Notes: generated from the letters alone by a model not told the origin. Numbered from the stretch's first letter, positions 31,747 through 40,748 are shown. The stretch is DNA of 64,000 bases from Acetobacter sp. CAG:977 (GCA_000434295.1 HF994935.1:562071-626070), one strand, 5' to 3'. Numbers and translations: made by a program.

Positions 31747-34198
31747 GAAACATTTATTACCCATTGTTTTAACGACATTTTTTGTGTCTGTGGCAATCGC
31801 GGCGGTCGAACCGAACGCCGTGATCGTCTATTTTCTGCCCGTGCAGGATACCGCTTCCGTCGATTCGCCTCATGCGTCAAAATACGTCCCGACCAAAACA
31901 GGCGTCGTCATCGCAAAAACGACTGACAATCTGCCCGAAAAAAGCAAAATCGACGAAAAACACGGCATTAAAACGCCCGTCGGCGTTTCTTTGTACGATA
32001 AGGGCGAAACGCCGTTGGCAACGGCTCAGGAAAACGTGCTTGCTCCCGTCAAGGTCATGATTTTGCCGCCCGAAGACTTGGTTAAAAAAGATCGCAAAGC
32101 CGTTAAAGGAACTCCCGACAGCGTCGTTCCGTTACCGATCCGCATTTTCCCTTTGCTCGACTTGAAAAAGGAAGTCGAAACCGTCGAACAAAAGGAAGAA
32201 GACAAGCCTTTGTTCCCCGAAGCCGTCAAGGTTGCCGCCAAAGAAAAAGACGACGACGGCGATCCCCGTCCGTATCTTGAATCGGAATGGCCGGCTTGGA
32301 TTTTCCGCCAGCTCAAGACGTGCGAAGGGTCTCAAAAGGCCTTTGTCCTGGCGACTCTGTATCGCATGATGGGCGATAAAAAGCCGTTGGGAAAAACAGA
32401 TTGCGAAATAAAGCGCGAAGTCGCGAAATTCCTTCAAAAATGCTATCCGTGGCCTGCCGACTACTATACGCCGGACAAGTTTGATTATCCGCCCGAAAAC
32501 ATTCAAATCGTCCGTATGGCTATTGAAGTCTTGTCTTCGCGTTTCGAAGGAACAAAGTTTTGTCCGCTGGATTTGACTCACATTAATTTCGAAAAGAACG
32601 ATTTTATCCGCACGCATTTTGACGAAGCCGATTTTTCGTATTCCAATTTTAACGAAGCATCTTTTCTGAACGCCCAAATGCAAAACTCGATTTTTCAAAA
32701 AGCGGAAATGGATAATGTTTTAATTCAGGAAAGCTCTTTTGAAAAAGCCTATATGAAAGGCGTTCGCATGCGTTTCGGACACATTATCGATTCCGATGTC
32801 AGCATGGCGTTTTTCCAACAGGCGGATTTGACGAATACACAATTCAGACGTTCCAAAGCCGTTTTGTCAGATTTTTCTCAGGCAAAGCTGGCAAACACCG
32901 CGTGGGAAGACGTTGAAGGCGTTCAAATTGATTTCAGCGATTCCGATTTAACCAAAGCCGTTTTTAACAACGTTCTGTTTGAAAAAATGGAAGCCAACGG
33001 CACCGATTTTTCGAATCTGGTTTGCCGTGATTGCCAGCTTCAAGGGGCGGAAGCGCAGGATGCTTGGTTTTATCAGGGGCAATTCAATACGGTTTCTTTT
33101 AAAAATGCGGATTTGTCGGGCGCCAATTTTTCAAAAACCGTTTTCGAACCGCCGATTGTTTTAAGCGGAGTGAAAATTTACGACACGGATTTTAAAGGTG
33201 CGGATATTCGCTTCTTTGAAGGATTGACGGCGGAACAGCTTCGCCTGACGCTTATTGATGCCGACACGCAGTTGCCCAAACCGCCCGAAGACTTTGAATC
33301 GGCGTCTTATGATGTTGATATTTTCCGCGACACGTATGAAGAAAAAGGCGAAATAGCCTACGGTTGCACTCAAAAAATGTGTGAAGACCGCCTGAAGGGC
33401 AGAGTGTCGAATACGAATCTGGCATTAAGGGCGATGTCTTTTATTGATGCGCCGAATACGTCTTTTGACGAAAAAATGTGGGCGTTGTGCACGATGGGAT
33501 GTATTGCCCGGTATGATAAAAAGCTTGAACCGTCTCAAATTGATATTTTGGCGGCATTCGTGCGCCGCAATTCAAAATGGAGCTCGGAAGACTTGTTTAA
33601 GCCGTACACACCGCTTAAACCCGAAGTTCAAACGGCTTTGTTTATTTTGACGGATCCAGCGGCGGGAATATATCCGTCGTATGACATTGATCTGTCCGGA
33701 ACCGACTTGCGCGGGGCTGATTTGTCAAATTCGGATTTGCGTGCCTTTACGTTCAGAGGGGCAAATCTGAGCGGAGCCAATTTGTCGGGTTCAATTGTTG
33801 ACGATGCGTTCAACCGTTTTGACCGTGCCGTTGTCGACCAGTTTACGGTTTTGCCAAAAAATGTCAGCCGTTTCATGCCTTATCAGCTGCCCGAAGAACT
33901 TGTTTGGCCGCGTTGGTGGAAACCGGGTACGGTCAGGGTGATCAAAGATACGGTCAATTTATGGTACCCGATTACCGAAACGATACCGTTCTCGGATGAT
34001 TTTATCGTTCGTCCGATAGGATTAAGCGCTTCGAACGAAACGAAAGATCAAAAAGCCGCAGAGCCGGCTCAAACAACGGAAAAAGCTTCGGCTGAAACAA
34101 AAGAAGGCGCAAAAACCGAATCAAAAGGGGAAAAATCAGAACCGCAACAAGGAACGAAAGAAAAGGATAATAAGGAAGGGGAAGGGAAAAATGAATAA
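31727..34198 (+). CDS. Large exported pentapeptide-repeat protein
   Basis: 823 residues from ATG at 31727. Residues 5-28 are a signal anchor or signal peptide (LLPIVLTTFFVSVAIAA). A long region rich in Lys, Pro and Glu runs to about 190. Two blocks of pentapeptide repeats follow, at about 274-488 (for example ADLTNTQFRRSKAVLSDF, ADLSGANFSKTVF) and 650-692 (LSGTDLRGADLSNSDL). Such repeats fold into a square beta-helix. The last 50 residues are low complexity Glu, Lys and Gln. Neighbours are the inactive rhodanese and a Sel1 protein. A structural or scaffold role in the periplasm is likely; no enzymatic motif is seen. Confidence 0.8.
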   Translation: MLINRIKKHLLPIVLTTFFVSVAIAAVEPNAVIVYFLPVQDTASVDSPHASKYVPTKTGVVIAKTTDNLPEKSKIDEKHGIKTPVGVSLYDKGETPLATAQENVLAPVKVMILPPEDLVKKDRKAVKGTPDSVVPLPIRIFPLLDLKKEVETVEQKEEDKPLFPEAVKVAAKEKDDDGDPRPYLESEWPAWIFRQLKTCEGSQKAFVLATLYRMMGDKKPLGKTDCEIKREVAKFLQKCYPWPADYYTPDKFDYPPENIQIVRMAIEVLSSRFEGTKFCPLDLTHINFEKNDFIRTHFDEADFSYSNFNEASFLNAQMQNSIFQKAEMDNVLIQESSFEKAYMKGVRMRFGHIIDSDVSMAFFQQADLTNTQFRRSKAVLSDFSQAKLANTAWEDVEGVQIDFSDSDLTKAVFNNVLFEKMEANGTDFSNLVCRDCQLQGAEAQDAWFYQGQFNTVSFKNADLSGANFSKTVFEPPIVLSGVKIYDTDFKGADIRFFEGLTAEQLRLTLIDADTQLPKPPEDFESASYDVDIFRDTYEEKGEIAYGCTQKMCEDRLKGRVSNTNLALRAMSFIDAPNTSFDEKMWALCTMGCIARYDKKLEPSQIDILAAFVRRNSKWSSEDLFKPYTPLKPEVQTALFILTDPAAGIYPSYDIDLSGTDLRGADLSNSDLRAFTFRGANLSGANLSGSIVDDAFNRFDRAVVDQFTVLPKNVSRFMPYQLPEELVWPRWWKPGTVRVIKDTVNLWYPITETIPFSDDFIVRPIGLSASNETKDQKAAEPAQTTEKASAETKEGAKTESKGEKSEPQQGTKEKDNKEGEGKNE

Positions 34199-35237
34199 AC
34201 TGATATTTTTGGCGATGCTTTTGTGGAGCGTTCCGTCGATGGCGGCGGTGGATCCCGTAGAATTGCGCGCGCGAGCGGCAAACGGGGATGTTGCCGCGGC
34301 GACTGATTTGGGGAAATATTATCAGGACGTCAAAAAAGACGTTAAAAGTGCCGAAAAATGGTTTTTTGCGGCGGGTAATGCCGGCGATGCGGAGGCTCAA
34401 TACCGTTTGGCAAAGATTTATGACGCTTCGCGCGAAGGCAAACATCCGAACAAAGAAGTTGTCGCGTGGTTGGAAAAAGCGGGAGCTCAAGGGCATATGG
34501 AAGCTCAGCTGATGTTGGGCAAGATTTATCAATTCGGCAGGCGCGGTATTCCCAAGGATTTGTCCAAAGCCAAGATTTGGTATGATATGGCGGCGGCAAA
34601 AGGTTCGAAAACGGCAATGGTACAGATAGAAAACCTGTACGCGAACGTCAAAGACGGCTATGTCAAAGCCGTTCAAACGAATGCGGATTTGTCCTGGTTG
34701 GATGCTTCGGCAAAGCAGGGCAATGCGGAAGCTGCGGCTCGATTGGCGGTTTTGGCGGAAAAGGGCGAAGGCATTCCGCAAGACTATAAACGTGCGGCGG
34801 ATTTGTATAAGGTTGCGGCGGAAGCGGGCATTCCTCAGGCTGAAGCCGGATTGGGCAGCTTGTATGCGTCGGGGCAGGGCGTGCCGCTGGATTATGAAAA
34901 GGCGGTTTATTGGCTGAACAAAGCGGCGGAAGAAGGCTTTGTCGAAGCGCAAAGAAAGCTTGCCGACATTTACGCCTATAAACGCGGAGATTCGGCAAAA
35001 GCCTATGCGTGGATGGTGGTCAGCCTGTCGGCGATGTTCCCGAATGCTCAGGATTTGGTTCAGGTTTCGCCCGATTTGGAACGCTTGATTCGTTCAATGA
35101 CGCCGCAGGAAATCAAAGACGGTCAGACTTTGGCGCTTCAGTTGGTCGAACGCATCAAAGAAAACAAAAAACAACAGGAAGAACGCCAAAAAGAATTGTT
35201 GGCTCGTATGGAACAATATCAAAAAGACGCGGAGTGA
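34191..35237 (+). CDS. Secreted Sel1-repeat protein
   Basis: A signal peptide (residues 1-18, ending PSMAA) is followed by at least five Sel1 repeats. Examples are ATDLGKYYQDVKKDVKSAEK, QLMLGKIYQFGRRGIPKDLS and GLGSLYASGQGVPLDYEKAV. The last repeat reads RKLADIYAYKRGDSAKAYAW. A Lys/Gln-rich coiled coil closes the protein. It overlaps the pentapeptide gene by 8 bases. Sel1 solenoids usually mediate protein binding; the partner is probably encoded in the same operon. Confidence 0.85.
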   Translation: MNKLIFLAMLLWSVPSMAAVDPVELRARAANGDVAAATDLGKYYQDVKKDVKSAEKWFFAAGNAGDAEAQYRLAKIYDASREGKHPNKEVVAWLEKAGAQGHMEAQLMLGKIYQFGRRGIPKDLSKAKIWYDMAAAKGSKTAMVQIENLYANVKDGYVKAVQTNADLSWLDASAKQGNAEAAARLAVLAEKGEGIPQDYKRAADLYKVAAEAGIPQAEAGLGSLYASGQGVPLDYEKAVYWLNKAAEEGFVEAQRKLADIYAYKRGDSAKAYAWMVVSLSAMFPNAQDLVQVSPDLERLIRSMTPQEIKDGQTLALQLVERIKENKKQQEERQKELLARMEQYQKDAE

Positions 35238-35256
35238 AATTTTCGCTTGAAACGAT

Positions 35257-35290
35257 AAAAAAAAGCCTCTGTTTTCAGAGGCTTTTTTAA
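35257..35290. terminator. Bidirectional terminator
   Basis: GCCTCTG (35265-35271) and CAGAGGC (35276-35282) flank a TTTT loop, with eight A on the left and six T on the right. It ends the Sel1 operon and overlaps the stop of the convergent DUF3800 gene. Confidence 0.9.
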
Positions 35291-36147
35291 TCTTTGCGAA
35301 TATCTTTGAACATGGCTATGGCATTTTGTTTTTGCATCGGGTCGGAAACGACGATCCCGCCCATGTTGTATCCTTGCGGGTTTGAGTATCTGTATTGCAA
35401 TTCGCGCAAGGGGCGACCGTATCTTTCTCTGAAATCGTAGGCGGTTTCCTGCACATGGACATTTCGGACAAAGTCGGCGCAATAAGCATAGCTGGCAATC
35501 GGGAATAAAAAGGCTGAGCACAGGATGTCGCATAGCTGTAATCCGGCTAAATTATTGCTGTGTCCGAAGCAGGGCATTTCGACGATGTTCGGATACAAAG
35601 GGTGCAAGTGTTGGAATTTTTGAGTAAAGACCGAGTGAGAAACGCTGACGTTTTTGATTTGGTCTCGGCTGTCGGCGATACAGATTCCGTAATCGTTTTC
35701 GCTGCGGGAATAATGGTCAAAGTAGGTGTAGATGCTTTGAATTGACGAAGTGTAGACGGCTTTTCCGTTAAAGGCTTTTCCCGGTATTTTGACCCAAATT
35801 CTGCCGACGATTTTAATGTTGTATTTAAAGAACAGCTCGATAATGCGATCCAAAAAGCCGAACGCATGGCGTTTAAGCTTTTTAGAACCGCGCAAAGCGT
35901 TTCTTCGCAAGTCGGCGCCTTTGATTTCAGGGATGATTCTGTCCAGGAATTTATCGGTCGGATAGTTTAATCCGGGATAATATCTGTATTTAAGCTTTAT
36001 GAAATCGTGTGTCAGATCATACAGGGTATTGTGGTCAACAAAGACGCCGCCGATAACCAAGACGGGCTGATGGTTTCCGTCGGGGGGCGGATTTTCGGGC
36101 ATGGTTCCCAAATCACCGGATTCGTCAATGTAACAAATCTTGACCAA
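35287..36147 (-). CDS. DUF3800 domain protein
   Basis: The start YIDESGDLG, the middle CIADSRDQIKN and the end GLQLCDILCSAFLF match DUF3800, a family with an RNase H-like arrangement of acidic residues and unknown activity. It has 286 residues. The start is TTG at 36147, with AGAGG 5 bases upstream on the minus strand and no ATG nearby. DUF3800 genes are often found in accessory or defence regions, but no such partners are seen here. A structured leader precedes it. Confidence 0.8.
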   Translation of the reverse strand: MVKICYIDESGDLGTMPENPPPDGNHQPVLVIGGVFVDHNTLYDLTHDFIKLKYRYYPGLNYPTDKFLDRIIPEIKGADLRRNALRGSKKLKRHAFGFLDRIIELFFKYNIKIVGRIWVKIPGKAFNGKAVYTSSIQSIYTYFDHYSRSENDYGICIADSRDQIKNVSVSHSVFTQKFQHLHPLYPNIVEMPCFGHSNNLAGLQLCDILCSAFLFPIASYAYCADFVRNVHVQETAYDFRERYGRPLRELQYRYSNPQGYNMGGIVVSDPMQKQNAIAMFKDIRKD

Positions 36148-36190
36148 GTTGTCCTCTGATACAACTAAGGTCTCCTTACGGAGACCTCAG
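36147..36190 (-). promoter_or_regulatory. Structured leader of the DUF3800 gene
   Basis: On the minus strand AGTTGT and ACAACT form a 6-base-pair stem whose loop holds the ribosome site AGAGG; the stem ends at the first base of the TTG start. Directly upstream, GGTCTCC (36169-36175) and GGAGACC (36180-36186), extended to 11 positions with one mismatch, form a strong hairpin with a 4-base loop. No T-run follows, so control of translation is more likely than termination. Confidence 0.5.
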
Positions 36191-36234
36191 GATTTTCCGC
36201 CCTAACACGGGTCGGTTAAATAAAATACCTGATT

Positions 36235-36263
36235 ATAGTATCGAAATTTTTTTGTCGGGTCAA
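36235..36263 (-). promoter_or_regulatory. Candidate promoter for the DUF3800 gene
   Basis: On the minus strand TTGACC (36258-36263) is followed after 17 bases by TACTAT (36235-36240). A perfect TATAAT overlaps at 36232-36237 with a 20-base spacing. Either gives a leader of about 80-85 bases that includes both hairpins. Confidence 0.5.
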
Positions 36264-36327
36264 GACGGAAAAGTGTTATCAATTTTTTAAAAAATAAGGG
36301 GCATACTTTCCTTTGAACGGAGGAATA

Positions 36328-37059
36328 ATGCATTCTCAGGACGCTTTGCCGCTAAAGGCATTTTATACGACGGTTTCGGTTCCTTGTCCTTATTTGCCGG
36401 ACAGGACGGAACGTAAGCTTGCGGCCGAAATCAGCGGAACCGATGCTCAAAGATGGGCAAACGTTTTGTCTCGGGCGGGCTTCAGGCGCAGTCATTCGGT
36501 TTGCTATATCCCCGTTTGCGAAGAATGTCAGGCATGCCGTTCCGTCCGCATTGACGTAAAAGGATTTCATTTGAATAAAAAAATGAAAAAGACTCTTCGT
36601 TTAAATGCGGAGCTGTCTTTTTCGATATTGCCGAACGTAGCCGATTCCGAACAGTATGCTTTGTTTCGGAATTATTTGTCCGCCCGTCATCAGGGCAGCG
36701 AAATGAATTCAATGTATTTCGAAGAATTCCGAGCCATGATAGAAGATTCTCCCGTCGAAACCGTTTTGGGGCAGGCGAGAGATACGCAAACCGGCGCGCT
36801 AAAGGGCGTGATGCTGACGGATGTTTTGGATGACGGTTTGTCGGCGGTTTACAGCTTTTTTGATTCGTCCGAACCGTTTAAAAGCTTGGGGCGCTATTTG
36901 ATTTTAAAATTGGTGGAAGAAGCGGAAAAACGCGGATTGCCTTACGTCTATTTAGGGTATTTTATAAGCGAATGCCCGAATATGGCTTATAAAGCCGAAT
37001 ACCGTCCGTTGGAATGTTGTTTCGGCGGGAAATGGCGGGAATTTATTCCTCTCCGATAA
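36328..37059 (+). CDS. bpt: Aspartate/glutamate leucyl-tRNA--protein transferase
   Basis: Adds leucine from tRNA to proteins with N-terminal Asp or Glu, marking them for ClpS/ClpAP degradation. Family marks are CPYLPDRTERKL, then GFRRSHSVCYIPVCEECQACRSVRID with the Cys cluster, and YLGYFISECPNMAYKAEYRPLE near the end. The start ATG at 36328 has GGAGGA upstream; an in-frame TTG at 36313 is rejected. The product has 243 residues, the usual length. The 3' end overlaps convergent yjbQ by 17 bases. Confidence 0.92.
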   Translation: MHSQDALPLKAFYTTVSVPCPYLPDRTERKLAAEISGTDAQRWANVLSRAGFRRSHSVCYIPVCEECQACRSVRIDVKGFHLNKKMKKTLRLNAELSFSILPNVADSEQYALFRNYLSARHQGSEMNSMYFEEFRAMIEDSPVETVLGQARDTQTGALKGVMLTDVLDDGLSAVYSFFDSSEPFKSLGRYLILKLVEEAEKRGLPYVYLGYFISECPNMAYKAEYRPLECCFGGKWREFIPLR

Positions 37060-37465
37060 TATGACAGACGACGTTTCGGACGTTGGGGTGATTTCTGAAT
37101 TCGCAAACGTAGACCGCCTGCCATGTTCCCAAGGTCGCTTTGCCGTTTGAGACGGGAATGTTTAAAGAAACGCCCGTCAGCGTTGAACGGATATGAGCGG
37201 GCATATCGTCTTTTCCCTCGTAGGTGTGGACGTACAAGGAATCGTCTTGAGGAACCGTTCTGTCAAAAAAGTTTTTTAAATCGTATAAGACGTCGGGATC
37301 GGCGTTTTCCTGCACGGTCAGGGCGGCAGAAGTGTGTTTGATGAATAAAGTCATCAATCCCGTGGTAATGCCGCTTTGCCGAACGGCGTTTTGGACGGCG
37401 TTTGTGATGTTTGTGAAATGCCCGCCCTCGGTTTGGACGGCGAAAACGGTTTGATATTGTTTCAT
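37043..37465 (-). CDS. yjbQ: YjbQ/UPF0047 family protein
   Basis: Small trimeric family of unclear role; the E. coli member has weak thiamine phosphate synthase activity. The conserved core is present: FIKHTSAALTVQENADPDVL, then YVHTYEGKDDMPAHIRS and GTWQAVYVCEFRNHPNVR. The His and Asp residues match the putative metal site. It has 140 residues. Its start overlaps the stop of the gene at 37462 by 4 bases (ATGA), so these two are co-translated. Confidence 0.92.
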   Translation of the reverse strand: MKQYQTVFAVQTEGGHFTNITNAVQNAVRQSGITTGLMTLFIKHTSAALTVQENADPDVLYDLKNFFDRTVPQDDSLYVHTYEGKDDMPAHIRSTLTGVSLNIPVSNGKATLGTWQAVYVCEFRNHPNVRNVVCHIIGEE

Positions 37466-37836
37466 TCGTATAAATGGCGTTCGTCTATTGTTTTTGCAGT
37501 ATCGGCGTCCAAGAGGGGCTTGATGCCCGAACCGTCAAGAGGCAGGCTTTTGACTTGTCTGCAAACGGCAGTGTATTCGCGGACGACTTTGAAATTCTTT
37601 GTTTCGGCGATTAATGCGGAAGGGGCGTTAAACAAAGCCTGTCTGGCGTCGGGATGGATAAAGTCCAAAAGAACCGTACTTTGCGGCGTTCTGTATAACA
37701 AAGCATGTTCGCCGCCGTCGTACAGCAAGACGGGGGAAGAAGGTTCTTCTTCTCTGGCGCGCAGGGAAATCATTACCTCGTTTTGTTTGTTCAGATGGAT
37801 TTCGTAAAACGATTCCTGTTCGGGTCTTTTGGGCAA
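37462..37836 (-). CDS. Small protein of unknown function, related to the gene at 40741
   Basis: 124 residues, no family recognised and no signal peptide or membrane segment. The start is TTG at 37836 with AGGAGA 7 bases upstream on the minus strand. The segment EEPSSPVLLYDGGEHALLYR lines up with PDSPAAPVFYFDGLNAALFK of the protein encoded at 40741-41112, and both continue with a similar predicted strand-helix order. Translationally coupled to yjbQ. Confidence 0.75.
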   Translation of the reverse strand: MPKRPEQESFYEIHLNKQNEVMISLRAREEEPSSPVLLYDGGEHALLYRTPQSTVLLDFIHPDARQALFNAPSALIAETKNFKVVREYTAVCRQVKSLPLDGSGIKPLLDADTAKTIDERHLYE

Positions 37837-37976
37837 ATTTTTTCTCCTGAAAACATAAAGAAGAGTATAACGCGTTGAGTTTTTTTGAGCAAACTGTTTT
37901 AAGGCAAAGCGTTTTGAGCTTTCTTCGTAAAGGCAAGGGTGTTATCATTTTGAAAAAACAAGATTAGGAGTTTTAT

Positions 37977-38528
37977 ATGCATCCATGGCATGACGTAGAA
38001 CTGGCCGGCAAGGTTCCTCAGTTCGTTCCTGCGGTTATTGAAGTTCCCAAGGGCTCAAAATATAAATACGAGCTGGATAAATTAAGCGGTTTGATAAGGG
38101 TGGACAGAGTTTTGTACAGCAGCGTACATTACCCTGCAAATTACGGCTTTATTCCCCGCACGTACTGTGATGACCACGATCCTTTGGATATTTTGGTTTT
38201 GGGACAGGAACCCGTTTATCCTTTGACGATTTTGACGGCACGCCCGATCGGAGTTATGAAGATGATTGACCAGGGCGAAGCGGATGACAAAATCATAGCC
38301 GTTCACGCCGATGATCCGGAATATGCGCATTATTCTTCGATAGACGAGCTGCCGCCCCATCGAATGATAGAAGTCCAACGCTTTTTTGAAGATTATAAAA
38401 AGCTTGAAAACAAGACGGTCGTCGTTGAAGGCTTTTTGGATCAGCACGAAGCTTTTTCTGTCATAGCCGCGGCTGTTAAAAGCTATGAAGAAAACAAGAC
38501 GCATTTAACCGGTTACGTCGCTCGGTAA
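37977..38528 (+). CDS. ppa: Inorganic pyrophosphatase (class I)
   Basis: Hydrolyses pyrophosphate to phosphate and so drives biosynthesis. The metal site signature reads CDDHDPLDILVLG; family members usually have Gly where this has His. Also seen are EVPKGSKYKYELDK, HYPANYGFIPRTY and a C-terminal FFEDYKKLENK. Its 183 residues are standard. AGGAG lies before the ATG. It is convergent with rnhA. Confidence 0.96.
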   Translation: MHPWHDVELAGKVPQFVPAVIEVPKGSKYKYELDKLSGLIRVDRVLYSSVHYPANYGFIPRTYCDDHDPLDILVLGQEPVYPLTILTARPIGVMKMIDQGEADDKIIAVHADDPEYAHYSSIDELPPHRMIEVQRFFEDYKKLENKTVVVEGFLDQHEAFSVIAAAVKSYEENKTHLTGYVAR

Positions 38529-38531
38529 CGT

Positions 38532-38978
38532 TTATTTTAAGGATTCTTTTAATTCTTGCAAAGCGGTGCGGGCTAACAGGTCGCACCGTTCGTTTTCCGG
38601 ATGCCCCGCATGTCCTTTGACCCAATGCCAAATGATGCGGTGCGTCCGCTTTAAATGAAAAATTTCCTGCCATAAATCGCTGTTTTGAACGGGTTTTTTG
38701 TCTGCGGTTCTCCACCCGTTTTTTACCCAGCCGTCCATCCATTCCGTCGCGCCTTTCATGACGTATTGGCTGTCGGTGTATAAATCGACTTCGCAAGGCT
38801 CTTTTAACGCTTTTAAAGCAGAAATGACGGCCGTCATTTCCATGCGGTTGTTTGTCGTCGCGTCATGAGCTCCGCAAAGTTCTTTTTCGGCTTTACCGTA
38901 GCGCAGGACGGCTCCCCAGCCTCCGATTCCCGGATTGCCGCTGCATGCTCCGTCCGTAAATATCTCTATTTTTTTCAT
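38532..38978 (-). CDS. rnhA: Ribonuclease HI
   Basis: Cuts the RNA strand of RNA-DNA hybrids. The four acidic active-site residues are in FTDGACSGNPG, NNRMEM, LYTDSQYV and ENERCDLLA. The start at 38978 (MKKIEIFTDGA) has GGAG upstream; the frame is open further to 39050 but the extra residues do not belong to the family. The product has 148 residues. Confidence 0.96.
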   Translation of the reverse strand: MKKIEIFTDGACSGNPGIGGWGAVLRYGKAEKELCGAHDATTNNRMEMTAVISALKALKEPCEVDLYTDSQYVMKGATEWMDGWVKNGWRTADKKPVQNSDLWQEIFHLKRTHRIIWHWVKGHAGHPENERCDLLARTALQELKESLK

Positions 38979-39069
38979 GACAGCTCCGCACAAAGCGTTT
39001 TTTGGAAGATTACTTGATTCGCTTATGAAAAATCTACTATTATCTAACATAAAGACAAATAAGGAAAAA

Positions 39070-39969
39070 ATGCGAATGACAATACCTTTTATAACGTGCG
39101 GGGGGATGTTTTGGTGGTTTGACCGCTATCAATATGCGGGATGGCGGATACAGGAAAACATCTGGACGCATCGTTGCCGATTGCTTGATTCGCATGATGT
39201 ACGTCGTTTTTCGGGGACTTTTGAAGCCTGTTCGGACAAATTGCCCGAATTTTTAAAAATATGGGAAGAGCCGAAGCCGAACGGAGAAACGGTAGTCTTT
39301 ATTCACGGATTGTTTCAAACGCCGGGATCTTTTGATGACATGAAAACGGCTTTTTACGACAAAGGGTACGAAGCGGTGTCATTCAGCTATCCCCAGCTTC
39401 GTTCTGATTTGGAAGACGCCGCGAAAAAGTTAAATGCGGCGTTGAAAAGGCGAAAAGACATCAAACGTCTTCACTTTATTGTGCACGGTGTCGGCGGGTT
39501 GGTTTTAAGGAAGGCTTTGATGATGAAGCCCGAATGGCAATCCGTTTGGGGACGCGTCGTCATGATTTCCGTCCCGAACAAAGGCTTTTCCTGGGCGGGG
39601 AAGTGGTCGGAAAAGAAATGGTATAAGTTTTTGTTGGGGAAGATGGGAAGTAATATTACGCCCGAATTCGTTTCAAAAAATGTTTCTGAAATGTCTGGCG
39701 ATTTTGCCGTTTTGATGAGCGGAAAAGATAACGGCAAAGGCTATCTGCCTTTTATGGGCGAAGACAACGACGGCATTTTAAAAGTTTCGGAAGCTTTTGT
39801 AAAAAACGCCAAAGAAGATTTTTTAACGCTCGGCGTCCCTCATTTCTTTTTGCAAAAGAAAGAAAAGACCATAGAAATGTGCTTGTTTTTTATTGGAAGC
39901 GGCCGACTGGGCAAAGGAAAACGCATTCGTCGGGAAAGCAATTTGATGAGCAAATTTTACGATCGTTAA
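39070..39969 (+). CDS. Alpha/beta-hydrolase-fold protein lacking the nucleophile Ser
   Basis: The fold is clear: VVFIHGLFQTPGSFDDM, then LHFIVHGVGGLVLRKAL. In lipases and esterases the second motif is GHSxGG; here the Ser position is Gly140 (codon GGT at 39487-39489). An acidic NDGILKVSE and a His in GVPHFFLQ remain where the other triad members would lie. I infer a binding protein or pseudoenzyme. The start at 39070 has AAGG 6 bases upstream. The start may begin with a weak hydrophobic segment. The end overlaps mazG by 4 bases on the other strand. Confidence 0.78.
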   Translation: MRMTIPFITCGGMFWWFDRYQYAGWRIQENIWTHRCRLLDSHDVRRFSGTFEACSDKLPEFLKIWEEPKPNGETVVFIHGLFQTPGSFDDMKTAFYDKGYEAVSFSYPQLRSDLEDAAKKLNAALKRRKDIKRLHFIVHGVGGLVLRKALMMKPEWQSVWGRVVMISVPNKGFSWAGKWSEKKWYKFLLGKMGSNITPEFVSKNVSEMSGDFAVLMSGKDNGKGYLPFMGEDNDGILKVSEAFVKNAKEDFLTLGVPHFFLQKKEKTIEMCLFFIGSGRLGKGKRIRRESNLMSKFYDR

Positions 39970-40748
39970 CTTTTTTGGCGCTCTTTTAATTTTGCCTGAA
40001 CCCACAGATCTTCCATTTCTTCCAAAGACGTTTTTTCAAAAGGTCTGTTTTGTTCTTTTAAACATTTTTCGATATACCCGAAACGCCGTTCGAATTTGGC
40101 ATTGGTGCGTTTTAAGGCTTTTTCGGGATCTATGCCCAGCTTTCTTGCCAGATTGACGCAAGCGAACAGCAAATCACCCATTTCGTCTTCGCGTTGGTCG
40201 GCATGAGACGGCTGAGCGATTTCATTTTTCAATTCGTTCATTTCTTCTTCAATCTTATCAATGACCAAAGACGGCTTGTCCCAATCAAATCCGACGCGGG
40301 CGGCTCGGCTTTGCAGCTTATATGCTCTTGTGGTTGCGGGGAGGGCTTTGGCGATTCCGTCCAAAATCCCCGATTGTTTCTTTTGCTCTCTTTCTTCTTT
40401 TTTTAGCGCTTCCCAGTTGGGCAAATCTTTGGCATCTCCGAATACGTGGGGATGGCGTCTGACCATTTTGTCGACGACGCTTTGAACAACGTCCGAAAAA
40501 TCGAATTTTCCGTTCTCTTCGGCGATGCGGGAATGAAAAACGACGTGCAGCAGCAAATCGCCCAATTCTTCTTTTAAAGAATCATAATCGTTCCGTTCGA
40601 CGGCATCATAGACTTCATAGGCTTCTTCCAGCGTATATCCCGCAATGGACTGCGACGTTTGAACGACATCCCACGGACATCCGTTTTCTTTGTCGCGCAG
40701 GCGTTCCATGATATGTAACAAATCTTGAACGGATTTCGTATCAGGCAT
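39966..40748 (-). CDS. mazG: Nucleoside triphosphate pyrophosphohydrolase MazG
   Basis: Hydrolyses NTPs to NMPs and pyrophosphate, a house-cleaning enzyme. The two MazG repeats are visible: the first with CPWDVVQTSQSIAGYTLEE and EELGDLLLHVVFHS, the second with EEEMNELKNEI and DEMGDLLFACVNLARKLG. FERRFGYIEKCLKE ends the protein as usual. Its 260 residues are normal. Its start overlaps the end of the gene at 40741 by 8 bases. Confidence 0.95.
   Translation of the reverse strand: MPDTKSVQDLLHIMERLRDKENGCPWDVVQTSQSIAGYTLEEAYEVYDAVERNDYDSLKEELGDLLLHVVFHSRIAEENGKFDFSDVVQSVVDKMVRRHPHVFGDAKDLPNWEALKKEEREQKKQSGILDGIAKALPATTRAYKLQSRAARVGFDWDKPSLVIDKIEEEMNELKNEIAQPSHADQREDEMGDLLFACVNLARKLGIDPEKALKRTNAKFERRFGYIEKCLKEQNRPFEKTSLEEMEDLWVQAKLKERQKS

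Noticed and set aside
36165..36190. GGTCTCC hairpin as a terminator for either strand
   Set aside because: No T-run follows on either strand; a leader role for the DUF3800 gene fits better.
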